A DNA stretch of 64,000 bases from Prevotella sp. (GCA_024695815.1 JAILHK010000011.1:45334-109333); one strand, 5' to 3'. Positions 1 to 7,702 are shown, counted from the first letter of the stretch. Translations and numbers: made by a program. The notes: a model not told the origin generated them from the letters alone.

Positions 1-627
1 CAACCGGGCCACTACACGCTGTATGTGAAGACACGCAACATCAGCACCGGCAAGGAAAGTGGCGAAGCTCTGCTTCATATCATCATCACCCCACCCTGGT
101 ACCGCAGGTGGTGGGCCTATGCGTTCTACATGTGCTGCGCCGCCATCGTCGGTTGGCTGTTGCGCCGCTGGTGGCAACAGCACCGCAAGCACGAGATGGA
201 GGTAGCGCAACAACAGATGCAAATCGCCAGCGAACAGCAGTCATCGGCCAGCGGCAGCTTTTCCGATGCACTCATCGAAAAAGAGCAGCACGACTTCCTC
301 GAAGAGGTCACCGAGGCCGTCGATAAGCATATCGGCAACTCGCACCTTGATGCCGAGATGTTGGCTAACATCCTAAAGATCAGTCGTCGCAACCTCTACC
401 GCAAGTTCGAGACAGCCCAGCTGCCACCCGTCAAGGAGTTCATCAAGGCGTATCGTGTCAAAACGGCGGCACGCCTGCTCGCCTCTACCCACATGACCAT
501 CTCTGAGGTGATGTATAAGACGGGCTACGACACGCAGTCTACCTTCTACAAGGAGTTCAGAAGGCACTTCAACCAAACGCCTAAGGCCTACCGAGAGCAA
601 CAGCAGAGCAAGAACAACACCTTATAA
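1..627 (+). CDS. Membrane-anchored AraC-family regulator, C-terminal part (5' end outside window)
   Basis: The reading frame is open from base 1, so the gene starts upstream; 208 residues are visible. The first ~25 residues look like the end of a periplasmic Y_Y_Y domain (YTLYVKTRN, then ALLHIIITPPWYRRWW). One transmembrane helix follows (AYAFYMCCAAIVGWLL), then a short charged linker and an AraC-type double helix-turn-helix of about 100 residues ending FRRHFNQTPKAYREQ. In the usual Bacteroidetes hybrid two-component regulators (HTCS) a histidine kinase and a receiver domain sit between the helix and the HTH; here fewer than 60 residues separate them, so neither fits. It appears to be a one-component membrane sensor. 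The adjacent co-oriented GH92 gene is the natural target, which is inference. Confidence 0.85.
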   Translation, partial: QPGHYTLYVKTRNISTGKESGEALLHIIITPPWYRRWWAYAFYMCCAAIVGWLLRRWWQQHRKHEMEVAQQQMQIASEQQSSASGSFSDALIEKEQHDFLEEVTEAVDKHIGNSHLDAEMLANILKISRRNLYRKFETAQLPPVKEFIKAYRVKTAARLLASTHMTISEVMYKTGYDTQSTFYKEFRRHFNQTPKAYREQQQSKNNTL

Positions 628-640
628 TTATAAAAACGTG

Positions 641-678
641 CCATTTGTGCCAAAAAAGGAGTATTTTGGCACAAATGG
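641..678. promoter_or_regulatory. Perfect 15-bp inverted repeat between regulator and GH92 gene, candidate operator
   Basis: Arms 641-655 (CCATTTGTGCCAAAA) and 664-678 are exact reverse complements separated by 8 bases. No T-tract follows the right arm, so it is a weak intrinsic terminator for the upstream gene. It lies just upstream of the likely GH92 promoter (-7 element 704-711), where an activator or repressor site would be expected. Confidence 0.6.
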
Positions 679-685
679 AAAGCCC

Positions 686-711
686 TTTTTGAATTGTAAT
701 GAGTACCTTTG
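686..711 (+). promoter_or_regulatory. Bacteroidetes-type promoter for GH92 gene
   Basis: TACCTTTG at 704-711 matches the TAnnTTTG -7 consensus. TTTTTG at 686-691 is a loose upstream element with shorter spacing than usual. The start codon at 789 would leave an ~75-base 5' leader. Confidence 0.55.
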
Positions 712-788
712 CACCGCTTTACCGTCACCCTGACAGCGACGGGAACGAGAATGATACAATACCATCAACTAAAAAAAGTAATAATGAC

Positions 789-3071
789 ATGAAACGAAAA
801 CTATTAATGCTTGTTGCAAGTACCTGTATGGCATTTGCTGCACAGGCCAAAGGCAACTATGCCGACTATGTGAGTACGCTGGTGGGCACAGACTCGAACT
901 TCGAGCTCTCTACCGGCAACACCTATCCAGCCACGGCCATGCCTTGGGGCATGAACTTCTGGACGCCACAGACAGGAAATATGGGCGACGGATGGGTGTA
1001 CAGCTATAATGCCAATCGCATACGCGGCTTCAAACAGACCCATCAGCCCAGTCCATGGATGAACGACTACGGACAGTTTGCGCTGATGCCTACCACCGGC
1101 ACACCTGTGTTTGCCGAGGGCGACCGCGCCAGCTTCTTCAACCATAAGGCAGAGACAGCCCTACCTTACTACTATCAGGTATATCTGGCCGACTATGACA
1201 TCAACACAGAGCTGGTGCCAACAGAACGTGCTGCCATGTTTCGCTTCACATTCCCCGAAAACGAACAGTCGTGCGTGGTCATCGATGCGCTGGATCGTGG
1301 CTCGTCAGTGACCATCATCCCTGGTGAGCGTAAGATTGTAGGCTACTCGACCAAGAACAGCGGGGGCGTGCCAGGCAACTTCAAGAACTATTTCGTCATT
1401 GTCTTCGACAAGCCCTTTACCTATACCGCTGCCGTTCCTAATGGCGACATCCGCAAAGGCGAGCTGGAGGCCAGCGGCAACCATGCCGGTGCCATCATCG
1501 GCTTTGCCACGAAGAAAGGCGAGCAGGTGCACGCACGAGTAGCTTCATCGTTTATCAGCACCGAACAGGCCGAGCTGAACCTGAAAGAACTGGGCAAGCT
1601 GTCGTTCGACCAGCTGAAACAGAAAGGACGCGAGCGCTGGAACGAGGTGCTGGGACGCATCGAAGTAGAGAGCAGCGATGTGAACGAGCTGCGCACATTC
1701 TATAGTTGTCTGTATCGCAGCACCCTGTTCCCACGTATGTTCTACGAGAAGGATGCCAAGGGACAGATTGTGCACTATAGCCCGCACACCGGCGAAGTGC
1801 TGCCCGGCTACCTGTTTACCGACACAGGCTTCTGGGACTCGTTCCGCGGACTGATGCCACTGGTCAACCTGATCTATCCCGAGATGAGCGAACAGATGGA
1901 AGAGGGCTTTTATAATGCCTATAAGGAGAGTGGTTTTTATCCTGAGTGGGCTACACCCGGACACCGTGGCTGCATGGTGGGCAACAACTCTGCCTCGGTG
2001 GTGGCCGACGCCTTCGTGAAGGGCAATATCAAGAAGGATGCCCTCGAGATGTATAAAGGACTGCTGAAGGGTGCCAATGCTGTTCACCCCAAGGTATCGT
2101 CGTCGGGCCGACTGGCTTTCAAGGAATACAACGAGCTGGGCTATGTGCCTTCTGACGTAGTGGGCCAGAGCGCCTCACGCACATTGGAGTATGCCTACGA
2201 CGACTGGTGCATCTACCAGATGGGTAAGCGCCTGGGACGCCCGGCCAGCGAGACCGACATCTACAAGCAGCGCTGCCTGAACTACAAGAACATCTATCAT
2301 CCCAAATACGGCATGATGAGCGGACGCGACTCGAAAGGAAACTTCCCCGACGACTTCAAGGCTGACGAGTGGTGGGGCCCCTTCACCGAGGGTAACAGCT
2401 GGCACTGGACGTGGTGTGTGTTCCACGACATCCGCGGACTCATCTCGCTGATGGGTGGCGACCAGGCCTTCATCAACAAGCTGGACGCCGTATTCACCAC
2501 ACCTCCCACCTTTGGCGGCGCGGTGGACACACGCAAGCAGCTGATCCACGAGATGCGCGAAATGCAGGTGGTCAACATGGGACAGTATGCCCACGGCAAC
2601 CAGCCCATACAGCACATGATCTACCTCTATAACTATGCCGGCGAGCCTTGGAAGACGCAGTACTGGGTACGCGAAGCTATGCGCCGTCTCTACTTCGCTA
2701 CACCCGACGGCTATTGCGGCGACGAGGACAACGGACAGACTTCTGCCTGGTACATCATGTCGGCACTAGGTTTCTATTCTGTATGTCCTGCCACCGACCA
2801 GTACGTGCTGGGCGCTCCTCTCTTCAAGAAAGCAAAGGTGAACTTGGCCAACGGCAAGACCATTGACCTGTCGGCACCAGCCAACAGCGACGAGAACCGC
2901 TACGTGCAGTCGCTCACGGTGAATGGAAAGACGTACGACAAGAACTACTTCACCCATGAACAGTTGATGCGCGGTGTGAAGCTGAACTACCAGATGGGTA
3001 GCAAGCCAAACAAGCGTCGTGGCACGAAGCCATCGGCCTATCCCTATTCGTTTTCAGATAACAATGAGTAA
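789..3071 (+). CDS. GH92 family exo-alpha-mannosidase, secreted
   Basis: Glycoside hydrolase family 92 enzymes are calcium-dependent inverting exo-alpha-mannosidases. The 760-residue protein starts with a Sec signal peptide (MKRKLLMLVASTCMAFAAQA); the frame extends upstream to 699, but that extension covers the promoter, so the ATG at 789 is chosen. Family motifs include FTDTGFWDSFRG, TEGNSWHWTW and CGDEDNGQTSAWY. At the position where GH92 alpha-1,2-mannosidases carry the catalytic acid Glu (GNEPSHH in the second GH92 of this window) this protein has Gln: GNQPIQH, Gln605, codon 2601-2603. That change is known from GH92 members that cleave mannose-1-phosphate diesters, so substrate specificity may differ. 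It is a single gene downstream of the membrane AraC regulator, ending at a strong terminator. Confidence 0.92.
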   Translation: MKRKLLMLVASTCMAFAAQAKGNYADYVSTLVGTDSNFELSTGNTYPATAMPWGMNFWTPQTGNMGDGWVYSYNANRIRGFKQTHQPSPWMNDYGQFALMPTTGTPVFAEGDRASFFNHKAETALPYYYQVYLADYDINTELVPTERAAMFRFTFPENEQSCVVIDALDRGSSVTIIPGERKIVGYSTKNSGGVPGNFKNYFVIVFDKPFTYTAAVPNGDIRKGELEASGNHAGAIIGFATKKGEQVHARVASSFISTEQAELNLKELGKLSFDQLKQKGRERWNEVLGRIEVESSDVNELRTFYSCLYRSTLFPRMFYEKDAKGQIVHYSPHTGEVLPGYLFTDTGFWDSFRGLMPLVNLIYPEMSEQMEEGFYNAYKESGFYPEWATPGHRGCMVGNNSASVVADAFVKGNIKKDALEMYKGLLKGANAVHPKVSSSGRLAFKEYNELGYVPSDVVGQSASRTLEYAYDDWCIYQMGKRLGRPASETDIYKQRCLNYKNIYHPKYGMMSGRDSKGNFPDDFKADEWWGPFTEGNSWHWTWCVFHDIRGLISLMGGDQAFINKLDAVFTTPPTFGGAVDTRKQLIHEMREMQVVNMGQYAHGNQPIQHMIYLYNYAGEPWKTQYWVREAMRRLYFATPDGYCGDEDNGQTSAWYIMSALGFYSVCPATDQYVLGAPLFKKAKVNLANGKTIDLSAPANSDENRYVQSLTVNGKTYDKNYFTHEQLMRGVKLNYQMGSKPNKRRGTKPSAYPYSFSDNNE

Positions 3072-3108
3072 GTCGTAAGCCCCACGGGGGCAACTGCTCA
3101 AAAACAAA

Positions 3109-3150
3109 GCCGGCCTGGACATGCATAACGTCCAGGCCGGCATTTTTCTT
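3109..3150. terminator. Bidirectional terminator between GH92 and porT
   Basis: A perfect 12-bp stem (3109-3120 with 3130-3141) and 9-base loop are followed by ATTTTTCTT on the plus strand. On the minus strand the same stem is followed by TTTGTTTTTG, so it can serve both convergent genes. Confidence 0.85.
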
Positions 3151-3166
3151 ATACCAGGAGCCTACC

Positions 3167-3913
3167 CTACTCGAAGTAAAGCGTAAACACAAACATACTG
3201 CTACGTGCCGACTGCACGGCATTGGAGAATACACGCTGATTCACATCGCGCAACTCGTTAGCGTGACTCTTGTCGTACGCATTGGTCAGACCATAGCAGA
3301 ACTTCAACTCAGGTATCAACTTGAAGAACGGCAAGTAAAGGTCGCAGCCCATGCCCACCTCCACCATCATATCGAAAGGTTTCAGGTGCATATAGTCCTG
3401 ATCCTTGCCCGACAGATTCAGCATGGGGCTCACGCCAGCCAGCATGTAGGGACGATAGTTATTGAATCGTTCGGCGGCAAACTTCACATCCACGGGCACC
3501 GACACAGACGTATTCTTCATGTCCTGCGTTGTCTCGCGCGGCGTACCGTTCTCGCTCAGGTTGTCCATGTCGCGAAACACCAGTCGTTTCGATCCGAAAT
3601 GCATCGACGGCGTAACGCGCAGCGATAGGTACTGATTCAGTCTGAGGTCGCCCACCACACCAACGCTAAATCCCGGATTCCACGTGTCGGCATCGCAATA
3701 CACCGTGCGTTCCGTGTCGCCCACGTCAGGCAGCGACACCAATTGCGGTCCCACATTCTTCATTTTCACATCCTGCATATTCATGCCGATGCTGATGCCA
3801 AAGTGCATGGGTCGCAGATCCACATAGGGTCTGTTCTGCACTTTGCGCTTCTGGGCGGCGCCATTGGCCACGGCCACGGCCAGTATGATGAGTATCAAGA
3901 ATAGTCGTTTCAT
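3167..3913 (-). CDS. porT: PorT family outer-membrane beta-barrel protein
   Basis: 248 residues with a signal peptide (MKRLFLILIILAVAVANGAAQ) and alternating amphipathic strands typical of an eight-stranded outer-membrane barrel, ending in an aromatic residue pattern (SSMFVFTLYFE). The motif HFGISIGMNMQDVKMKN near the mature N-terminus, the length and the barrel pattern match PorT, an outer-membrane component needed for type IX secretion and gliding in Bacteroidetes. The T9SS-tailed peptidase at 32.5-34.4 kb supports an active T9SS in this organism. A more general 'outer membrane beta-barrel domain' assignment is the alternative. Confidence 0.75.
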   Translation of the reverse strand: MKRLFLILIILAVAVANGAAQKRKVQNRPYVDLRPMHFGISIGMNMQDVKMKNVGPQLVSLPDVGDTERTVYCDADTWNPGFSVGVVGDLRLNQYLSLRVTPSMHFGSKRLVFRDMDNLSENGTPRETTQDMKNTSVSVPVDVKFAAERFNNYRPYMLAGVSPMLNLSGKDQDYMHLKPFDMMVEVGMGCDLYLPFFKLIPELKFCYGLTNAYDKSHANELRDVNQRVFSNAVQSARSSMFVFTLYFE

Positions 3914-4001
3914 TGTTTATTTATAACGCAGAATGCGCGCTATTATTATATATCCCGCTTGCAAATCACAATTTCGACACCGTATAAATTGATAAAAAAA
4001 A

Positions 4002-4043
4002 TACCAAAAGTTTGGTACGGTTCCGAAAAACTTTGTATCTTTG
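4002..4043 (+). promoter_or_regulatory. Ferredoxin promoter overlapped by a 7-2-7 palindrome
   Basis: TATCTTTG at 4036-4043 is a good -7 element and TTTG at 4011-4014 sits at -33 spacing. The -33 element is the start of the right arm of TACCAAA-AG-TTTGGTA (4002-4017), a perfect inverted repeat, so a dimeric protein bound there would block or assist polymerase. Confidence 0.65.
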
Positions 4044-4088
4044 CATCACAATAATTGAGTATTAACTAATCAAAAATTTAGAAAGATT

Positions 4089-4256
4089 ATGGCATATGTA
4101 ATTGGTGACGACTGTATCGCATGCGGTACATGTCAGGGTGAGTGCCCCGTAGAGGCTATCTCTGAGGGCGAGAAGTATTCAATCGATGCTGATGCTTGCA
4201 CCGAGTGCGGTACTTGCGCTAGTGTTTGTCCTTCTGAGGCCATCCACCTGGGCTAA
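4089..4256 (+). CDS. 2[4Fe-4S] ferredoxin
   Basis: A 55-residue protein starting MAYVIGDDCIACGTCQGECP. It has two bacterial-type cluster motifs: Cys9, 12, 15, 19 (CxxCxxCxxxCP) and Cys37, 40, 43, 47. Ferredoxins of this clostridial type carry electrons at low potential between enzymes such as pyruvate:ferredoxin oxidoreductase and hydrogenase. It has its own promoter and terminator, so it is a monocistronic unit, and its codon use looks like that of a highly expressed gene. Confidence 0.95.
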   Translation: MAYVIGDDCIACGTCQGECPVEAISEGEKYSIDADACTECGTCASVCPSEAIHLG

Positions 4257-4282
4257 TTCAATTTAGCTTTTCATAAACCACT

Positions 4283-4320
4283 AATGGCGAGTCATCCCAA
4301 TGGAGACTCGCCATTTCTTT
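4283..4320 (+). terminator. Ferredoxin terminator
   Basis: An 11-bp stem (AATGGCGAGTC 4283-4293 with 4305-4315) is followed by TCTTTTG, 26 bases after the ferredoxin stop codon. Confidence 0.85.
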
Positions 4321-4330
4321 TGTATCTTCT

Positions 4331-4375
4331 CTAAACAAAAAGTTTGAGCGTTGCGCGTGTTAACTTTCGTTTCAT
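4331..4375 (-). pseudogene. Truncated double-glycine leader peptide ORF, 14 codons
   Basis: Reads MKRKLTRATLKLFV and stops. The first ten residues match the leaders of the three substrates at 7.5, 11.3 and 13.4 kb (MKRKLTKATL) with one Lys-to-Arg change. The GG cleavage site and all cargo are missing. It marks the downstream edge of the export cluster and is best explained as a deletion remnant. Confidence 0.7.
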
Positions 4376-4413
4376 AGCTACAAGATAATGAATTATTTAA
4401 TTAATGTTTTTAT

Positions 4414-4454
4414 AACGGATGGCTCTTGCAGAGGTCTGAAGAGCCATCCGTTTT
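4414..4454. terminator. Long hairpin at the downstream edge of the export cluster
   Basis: AACGGATGGCTCTT (4414-4427) pairs perfectly with 4439-4452; TTTT follows on the plus strand. The minus strand has only an A/T-rich flank without a clean T-tract. It may terminate the minus-strand operon after the gene at 4530-5078. Confidence 0.6.
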
Positions 4455-4529
4455 CAATCTCGTGGTCACGCCATGTTCACCACTATATTTCTATAGAGTC
4501 AATGGTATCGACCATTAGAAGCTGCCATT

Positions 4530-5078
4530 TCAACGAATAGGGCAATCATCATAAGACATTCTTCCGAATATTATTTTAGCCCTTTGCATATACTCGTCCC
4601 AGTTATCTGCCACCTTCTTCAGAAGTTCCTTGCGCTCTTTCTCGTCATAGACAGCCTTTATCCACACATCAGTGATGGCACGCTTAGTGCCATCGGGGAA
4701 GACATGCGTGAACTCTGCAAGCAAGATACGACTATTCAGAAACTTATAGGTGAAATAAGCATCTGTCTCCCACTGCGGCCCTGCCTGGTGCAGCGTTATC
4801 TTTTCATGATAAGTGTTGTCGCTGGTAACCTCATAATTACCAAAAAGCCACGGATTGAAATCAAAATCCTCATAGTGATTGTAATCAGCGGGATTTAAGT
4901 AAAAGCCGAACAAACGGCCATCGGGCATAAACACCTTACCAGCCGAGCCAATCATTATAATGCCAGAGCCTCTGTATTCCACTTTCTGCCATACTCCGAC
5001 CAAAGGATTGTTTTTGCCGGCAAAAGACACCATTGAACACAATGCCATAACGGCAAACGAAAAAAGAAACTTTTTCAT
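4530..5078 (-). CDS. Secreted lipocalin-like protein (DUF4488-like)
   Basis: 182 residues with a signal peptide (MKKFLFSFAVMALCSMVSFAG). The mature protein starts NPLVGVWQKVEY and continues with alternating strands (MPDGRLFGFYL, YFTYKFLNSRILLAEFTHVFPDGT), as in the lipocalin-like DUF4488/DUF4488-related secreted proteins of Bacteroidales; this family call is by pattern and not certain. It is the last intact gene of the export cluster. Its start region and the 3' end of the gene upstream form a 126-bp block repeated at 23556-23680. Confidence 0.7.
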   Translation of the reverse strand: MKKFLFSFAVMALCSMVSFAGKNNPLVGVWQKVEYRGSGIIMIGSAGKVFMPDGRLFGFYLNPADYNHYEDFDFNPWLFGNYEVTSDNTYHEKITLHQAGPQWETDAYFTYKFLNSRILLAEFTHVFPDGTKRAITDVWIKAVYDEKERKELLKKVADNWDEYMQRAKIIFGRMSYDDCPIR

Positions 5079-5196
5079 AATTACAAATTGTTTTTAGTGA
5101 TTATTGGTTTTTTATATTACACAGAATTCTTCGATCACTCCTTATTCTCTACAAACTGTCGGAAAGAGGTTTGCTGCCAAGGTTCAAACTCCTGAA
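5071..5196 (-). repeat. Repeat block A, copy 1 (gene end, intergenic, next gene start)
   Basis: Covers the last codons of the FPSTW-domain gene, the intergenic region and the start codon of the next gene. A close copy lies at 23556-23680 in the same orientation, again ending in the start codon of a lipocalin-like secreted protein. Confidence 0.8.
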
Positions 5197-6682
5197 GCAC
5201 GCTGTTCAGTTCATCTTTGTAACGAGCAGAGAGATCGCTTACGACTGTACGCCACAGTTCTGAGACAGAATCTTGGGCCATGGCACCAATAGAGATACCT
5301 ACCATCTTGCGGAGCTTCTCACGTACAGGAATACATCTCAACAACTTGAAAGTATAAATGTATCTATCGGCATTGTCACGGAAGCCATTATTTCCATACT
5401 CATCTGAAATCATCACGGCATAGAATTCACTCCACGTCGACGGGAACCCTTCGAAGAATAGGTGTTGCATCTCACGCTGATGCATGTTCTTTGACACTAG
5501 GTTCCTGTATGCCACAGCCATAAGGAGCGTATCTGTAACAGCAGAAGGTTCTCTCTCTCCGAATTTGCGTAACGGCTTTTCCGCCTCAGGGATATACATC
5601 TGAAGTATGGTTCCCTTATCACTATGAATGCGTGTTAAGACAATCCCTTTATCAGTCTTACAACTATCTTCCGTCATCCTACAAGGGACCACAAATTCGA
5701 TTCCTGGAGTCTGCTTTGGTACACAATTCGTGATATAATAGCAAAGCGAATCTGTCATACAAACAAGCTCAACATCAAAGAACCCATATCCACGTCCATA
5801 TATCTCTTTGATAAAGCGTTGCTTTTTGTTGCCCACCACATTCTTTTGCATAAACCTATTATCCTGCTGCATGAACTGCCAGAAACGAGCTCTTTGAAGC
5901 TCGGTCTTCTCATTCAGCAACTGCGAAACCAATCGTTTGTTGCGAGCCACCTTGGTTGCCACTATCTTCTGCCACATGTCCGAGGCCGGGGTGTTTTGTA
6001 TCGGCATTCCAATGGTGACGTCAATGAGTTTACGATAGTACTCCTTGGTATCAATGTCCTTTAGATTGCTAAACGCATTGAGATACTTCTCAAAGTCGTG
6101 CGAGAAGTCCTGCTTGTAGATAGCATTTATATCGTTTTTGAAGAAAGCACCATTGAACGTGCGCTCAAAATCATACCATGTGGATGGGAACCTATCAAAG
6201 AACGCTTGCTGATATTGTTTGCCATGCTTTCTTATCAACTCTTTATAGGAGCAAGAAAAACGTAACGTATCGAATTTCTCACTATCATTTTTACTGAGGA
6301 TTCGCTCGTTGTAATCGGCAACGTCTTCGCAATACAAGGAGATGCCATTGTCTGATACTGACATAATTCTAAAGTTAAAGGTCTTGGATGGCGTTGACTC
6401 ATTCGATTTCACAACGACATACCTCCCTTTTTTGCTTTTCCCGACTAGGTCATCACGGAACTTACTGTGTGGTTCCATTGAAAGATAGTAAGCTTCTGCA
6501 TCCACGCCTAAGCTCGACAATTTAGTACCCATATATATACTATCCTCCGTGAAAGCTACTTGATAGGAAATTCTGTTCCAATTCCACGAGCTGGACTTCA
6601 GAAAATCCATCGTCACTTCCTGAGCATTAATGACTGATGAAATCATTAATGCAAAAAGCGTAGAACTATATTTCTTTTTCAT
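5135..6682 (-). CDS. Secreted protein with two copies of an uncharacterised 'FPSTW' domain
   Basis: 515 residues; signal peptide MKKKYSSTLFALMISSVINA. I do not recognise the family. The protein contains an internal duplication: residues ~153-272 and ~401-512 share FPSTW (165-169, 413-417), then a region of similar spacing with a Y-x-x-x-F..L pattern, then IG(M/A)..(N/D)(T/S)..S(D/E)(M/L)W and a closing W/F-Q-F motif. Between them lies a beta-rich segment of about 120 residues. Fragments of the C-terminal end of this domain (EPWQQTSFRQFVENK) recur next to other genes of the cluster. It starts 32 bases after the C39-like substrate gene and could be its partner, for example an immunity, chaperone or surface factor; this is inference. 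Confidence 0.85.
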   Translation of the reverse strand: MKKKYSSTLFALMISSVINAQEVTMDFLKSSSWNWNRISYQVAFTEDSIYMGTKLSSLGVDAEAYYLSMEPHSKFRDDLVGKSKKGRYVVVKSNESTPSKTFNFRIMSVSDNGISLYCEDVADYNERILSKNDSEKFDTLRFSCSYKELIRKHGKQYQQAFFDRFPSTWYDFERTFNGAFFKNDINAIYKQDFSHDFEKYLNAFSNLKDIDTKEYYRKLIDVTIGMPIQNTPASDMWQKIVATKVARNKRLVSQLLNEKTELQRARFWQFMQQDNRFMQKNVVGNKKQRFIKEIYGRGYGFFDVELVCMTDSLCYYITNCVPKQTPGIEFVVPCRMTEDSCKTDKGIVLTRIHSDKGTILQMYIPEAEKPLRKFGEREPSAVTDTLLMAVAYRNLVSKNMHQREMQHLFFEGFPSTWSEFYAVMISDEYGNNGFRDNADRYIYTFKLLRCIPVREKLRKMVGISIGAMAQDSVSELWRTVVSDLSARYKDELNSVLQEFEPWQQTSFRQFVENKE

Positions 6683-6714
6683 GTTTATAAATTTATAATT
6701 ACGAATTTAAAGAG

Positions 6715-7575
6715 TCAGGTATAAGGATCTATTACTTCGTTTAACTTAAAAAAGCTATCATTGAAGAACTTATCTATCGAATAAAGTTCTTCTTTTCCAG
6801 TTCCTGGATTTATACATCTTAAAGATGATTTACCTTCAGAATAGTCGCAGCCTAAAACTAAAACCTCATGTCCCTGATTCTTATATTTTGGATTTGGATC
6901 AGCACCGGGTAACAATGTACCGACAACAGGTTTGTTAGCGCTGCTTGTTGCCTGTATAATGGAATCGTAAGAATTATCCACCTTTTCTCCTTTAAAAGCT
7001 TTTCTAAAAAAGGGTTCTACTTCACAATATGGGATCCCTTCGTCTATAGGAAATTTTTTACCATACCACTTATTATAAAGACTTACCATTTTCCCTTCGT
7101 CCATCCATAATGCACCAAGCATTGCTGCGGCATATGACATCACTGTAGGCACACATGTTCCATTCGCTGACTGTGGTTTATAACTACTACCATTAGAAGC
7201 TGTGGTTCCTGACGTTCCATAATTACTGGATCCATAGTCACTACCATAGCCATAGTCGGAACCATATCCATAGTCAGAACCACTACCATAGCCATAATCG
7301 GAACCATAGCCAGAACTACAACCGTAACCACAGTCTGAACCATAACCAGCTCCAGAATCTCCATTGTCGTATTGACCAGACCAGCATATATGGCCTACTT
7401 GATCATAATAATAGACGGCATCCGTTCCCGCATATTGCAGCCATTCAGAATATGTAAATGGTTCCAAGAGGGATCCATTTCCACCACCCACAATTCTTTT
7501 CTGTTCAAACAGTTTCATGATCTCTGCATGCAACTCCAATTGGGAGAGCGTTGCTTTGGTTAGTTTTCGTTTCAT
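6715..7575 (-). CDS. Exported GG-leader protein with YGS repeats and papain/C39-like cysteine protease domain
   Basis: 286 residues in three parts. Residues 1-32 are a double-glycine leader (MKRKLTKATL ... IVGGG) that the cluster's C39 transporter would cleave. Residues ~35-70 are a conserved segment (TYSEWLQY..YYYDQVGHICWSG) shared with the 12438-13391 protein. Residues ~77-117 are Tyr/Gly/Ser/Asp repeats. Residues ~137-286 resemble a C39-like/papain-fold peptidase: Cys141 in NGTCVPTVMSYAA, His236 in QGHEVLVLG, Asn256 in INPGTG as candidate catalytic triad. Thus the cargo itself seems to be a protease, distinct from the transporter's own peptidase. Two extra Cys lie in the repeat region (DCGYGC). 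Catalytic activity is predicted, not shown. Confidence 0.85.
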   Translation of the reverse strand: MKRKLTKATLSQLELHAEIMKLFEQKRIVGGGNGSLLEPFTYSEWLQYAGTDAVYYYDQVGHICWSGQYDNGDSGAGYGSDCGYGCSSGYGSDYGYGSGSDYGYGSDYGYGSDYGSSNYGTSGTTASNGSSYKPQSANGTCVPTVMSYAAAMLGALWMDEGKMVSLYNKWYGKKFPIDEGIPYCEVEPFFRKAFKGEKVDNSYDSIIQATSSANKPVVGTLLPGADPNPKYKNQGHEVLVLGCDYSEGKSSLRCINPGTGKEELYSIDKFFNDSFFKLNEVIDPYT

Positions 7576-7702
7576 TGTTCCCTAATAGGTTTTTAATTAC
7601 TTATTGCCTTATATTTTTTTCGTATCCCCAAAGGCCAAAGCCTTGGGGATACGGAATCTAGAGTTTTTTTGCAATCATCTCACTACCTTGTTTTCTACGA
7701 AC
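7515..7702 (-). repeat. Repeat block B, copy 1 (leader start plus upstream hairpin and FVENK tail)
   Basis: Near-identical to 11221-11410. It covers the 5' end of the substrate gene, the A/T-rich leader, the hairpin and the FVENKVVR tail. The two copies bracket the unit holding the M16 gene and the second substrate. Confidence 0.8.
7621..7653 (-). promoter_or_regulatory. Conserved hairpin upstream of substrate gene, copy 1
   Basis: CGTATCCCC(A)AAGGC pairs with GCCTTGGGGATACG around a CAAA loop. The copy at 11328-11360 differs by a compensatory pair (C:G here, A:T there). On the minus strand it is followed by an A-tract, not a T-tract, so it is not a standard terminator of the operon. It could be an attenuator, an mRNA processing or stability element. 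Confidence 0.6.

Noticed and set aside
641..678. Intrinsic terminator of the AraC-type regulator
   Set aside because: A perfect stem is present but no T-tract follows on either strand at the right distance; an operator is more likely, though not proven.
699..788. 30-codon N-terminal extension of the first GH92
   Set aside because: It covers the promoter -7 element; the signal peptide starts at the ATG at 789.
7140..7364. ORF in the YGS-repeat DNA, another frame
   Set aside because: Met/Val-rich translation of the repeat DNA in a shifted frame; the GG-leader frame is clearly the coding one.
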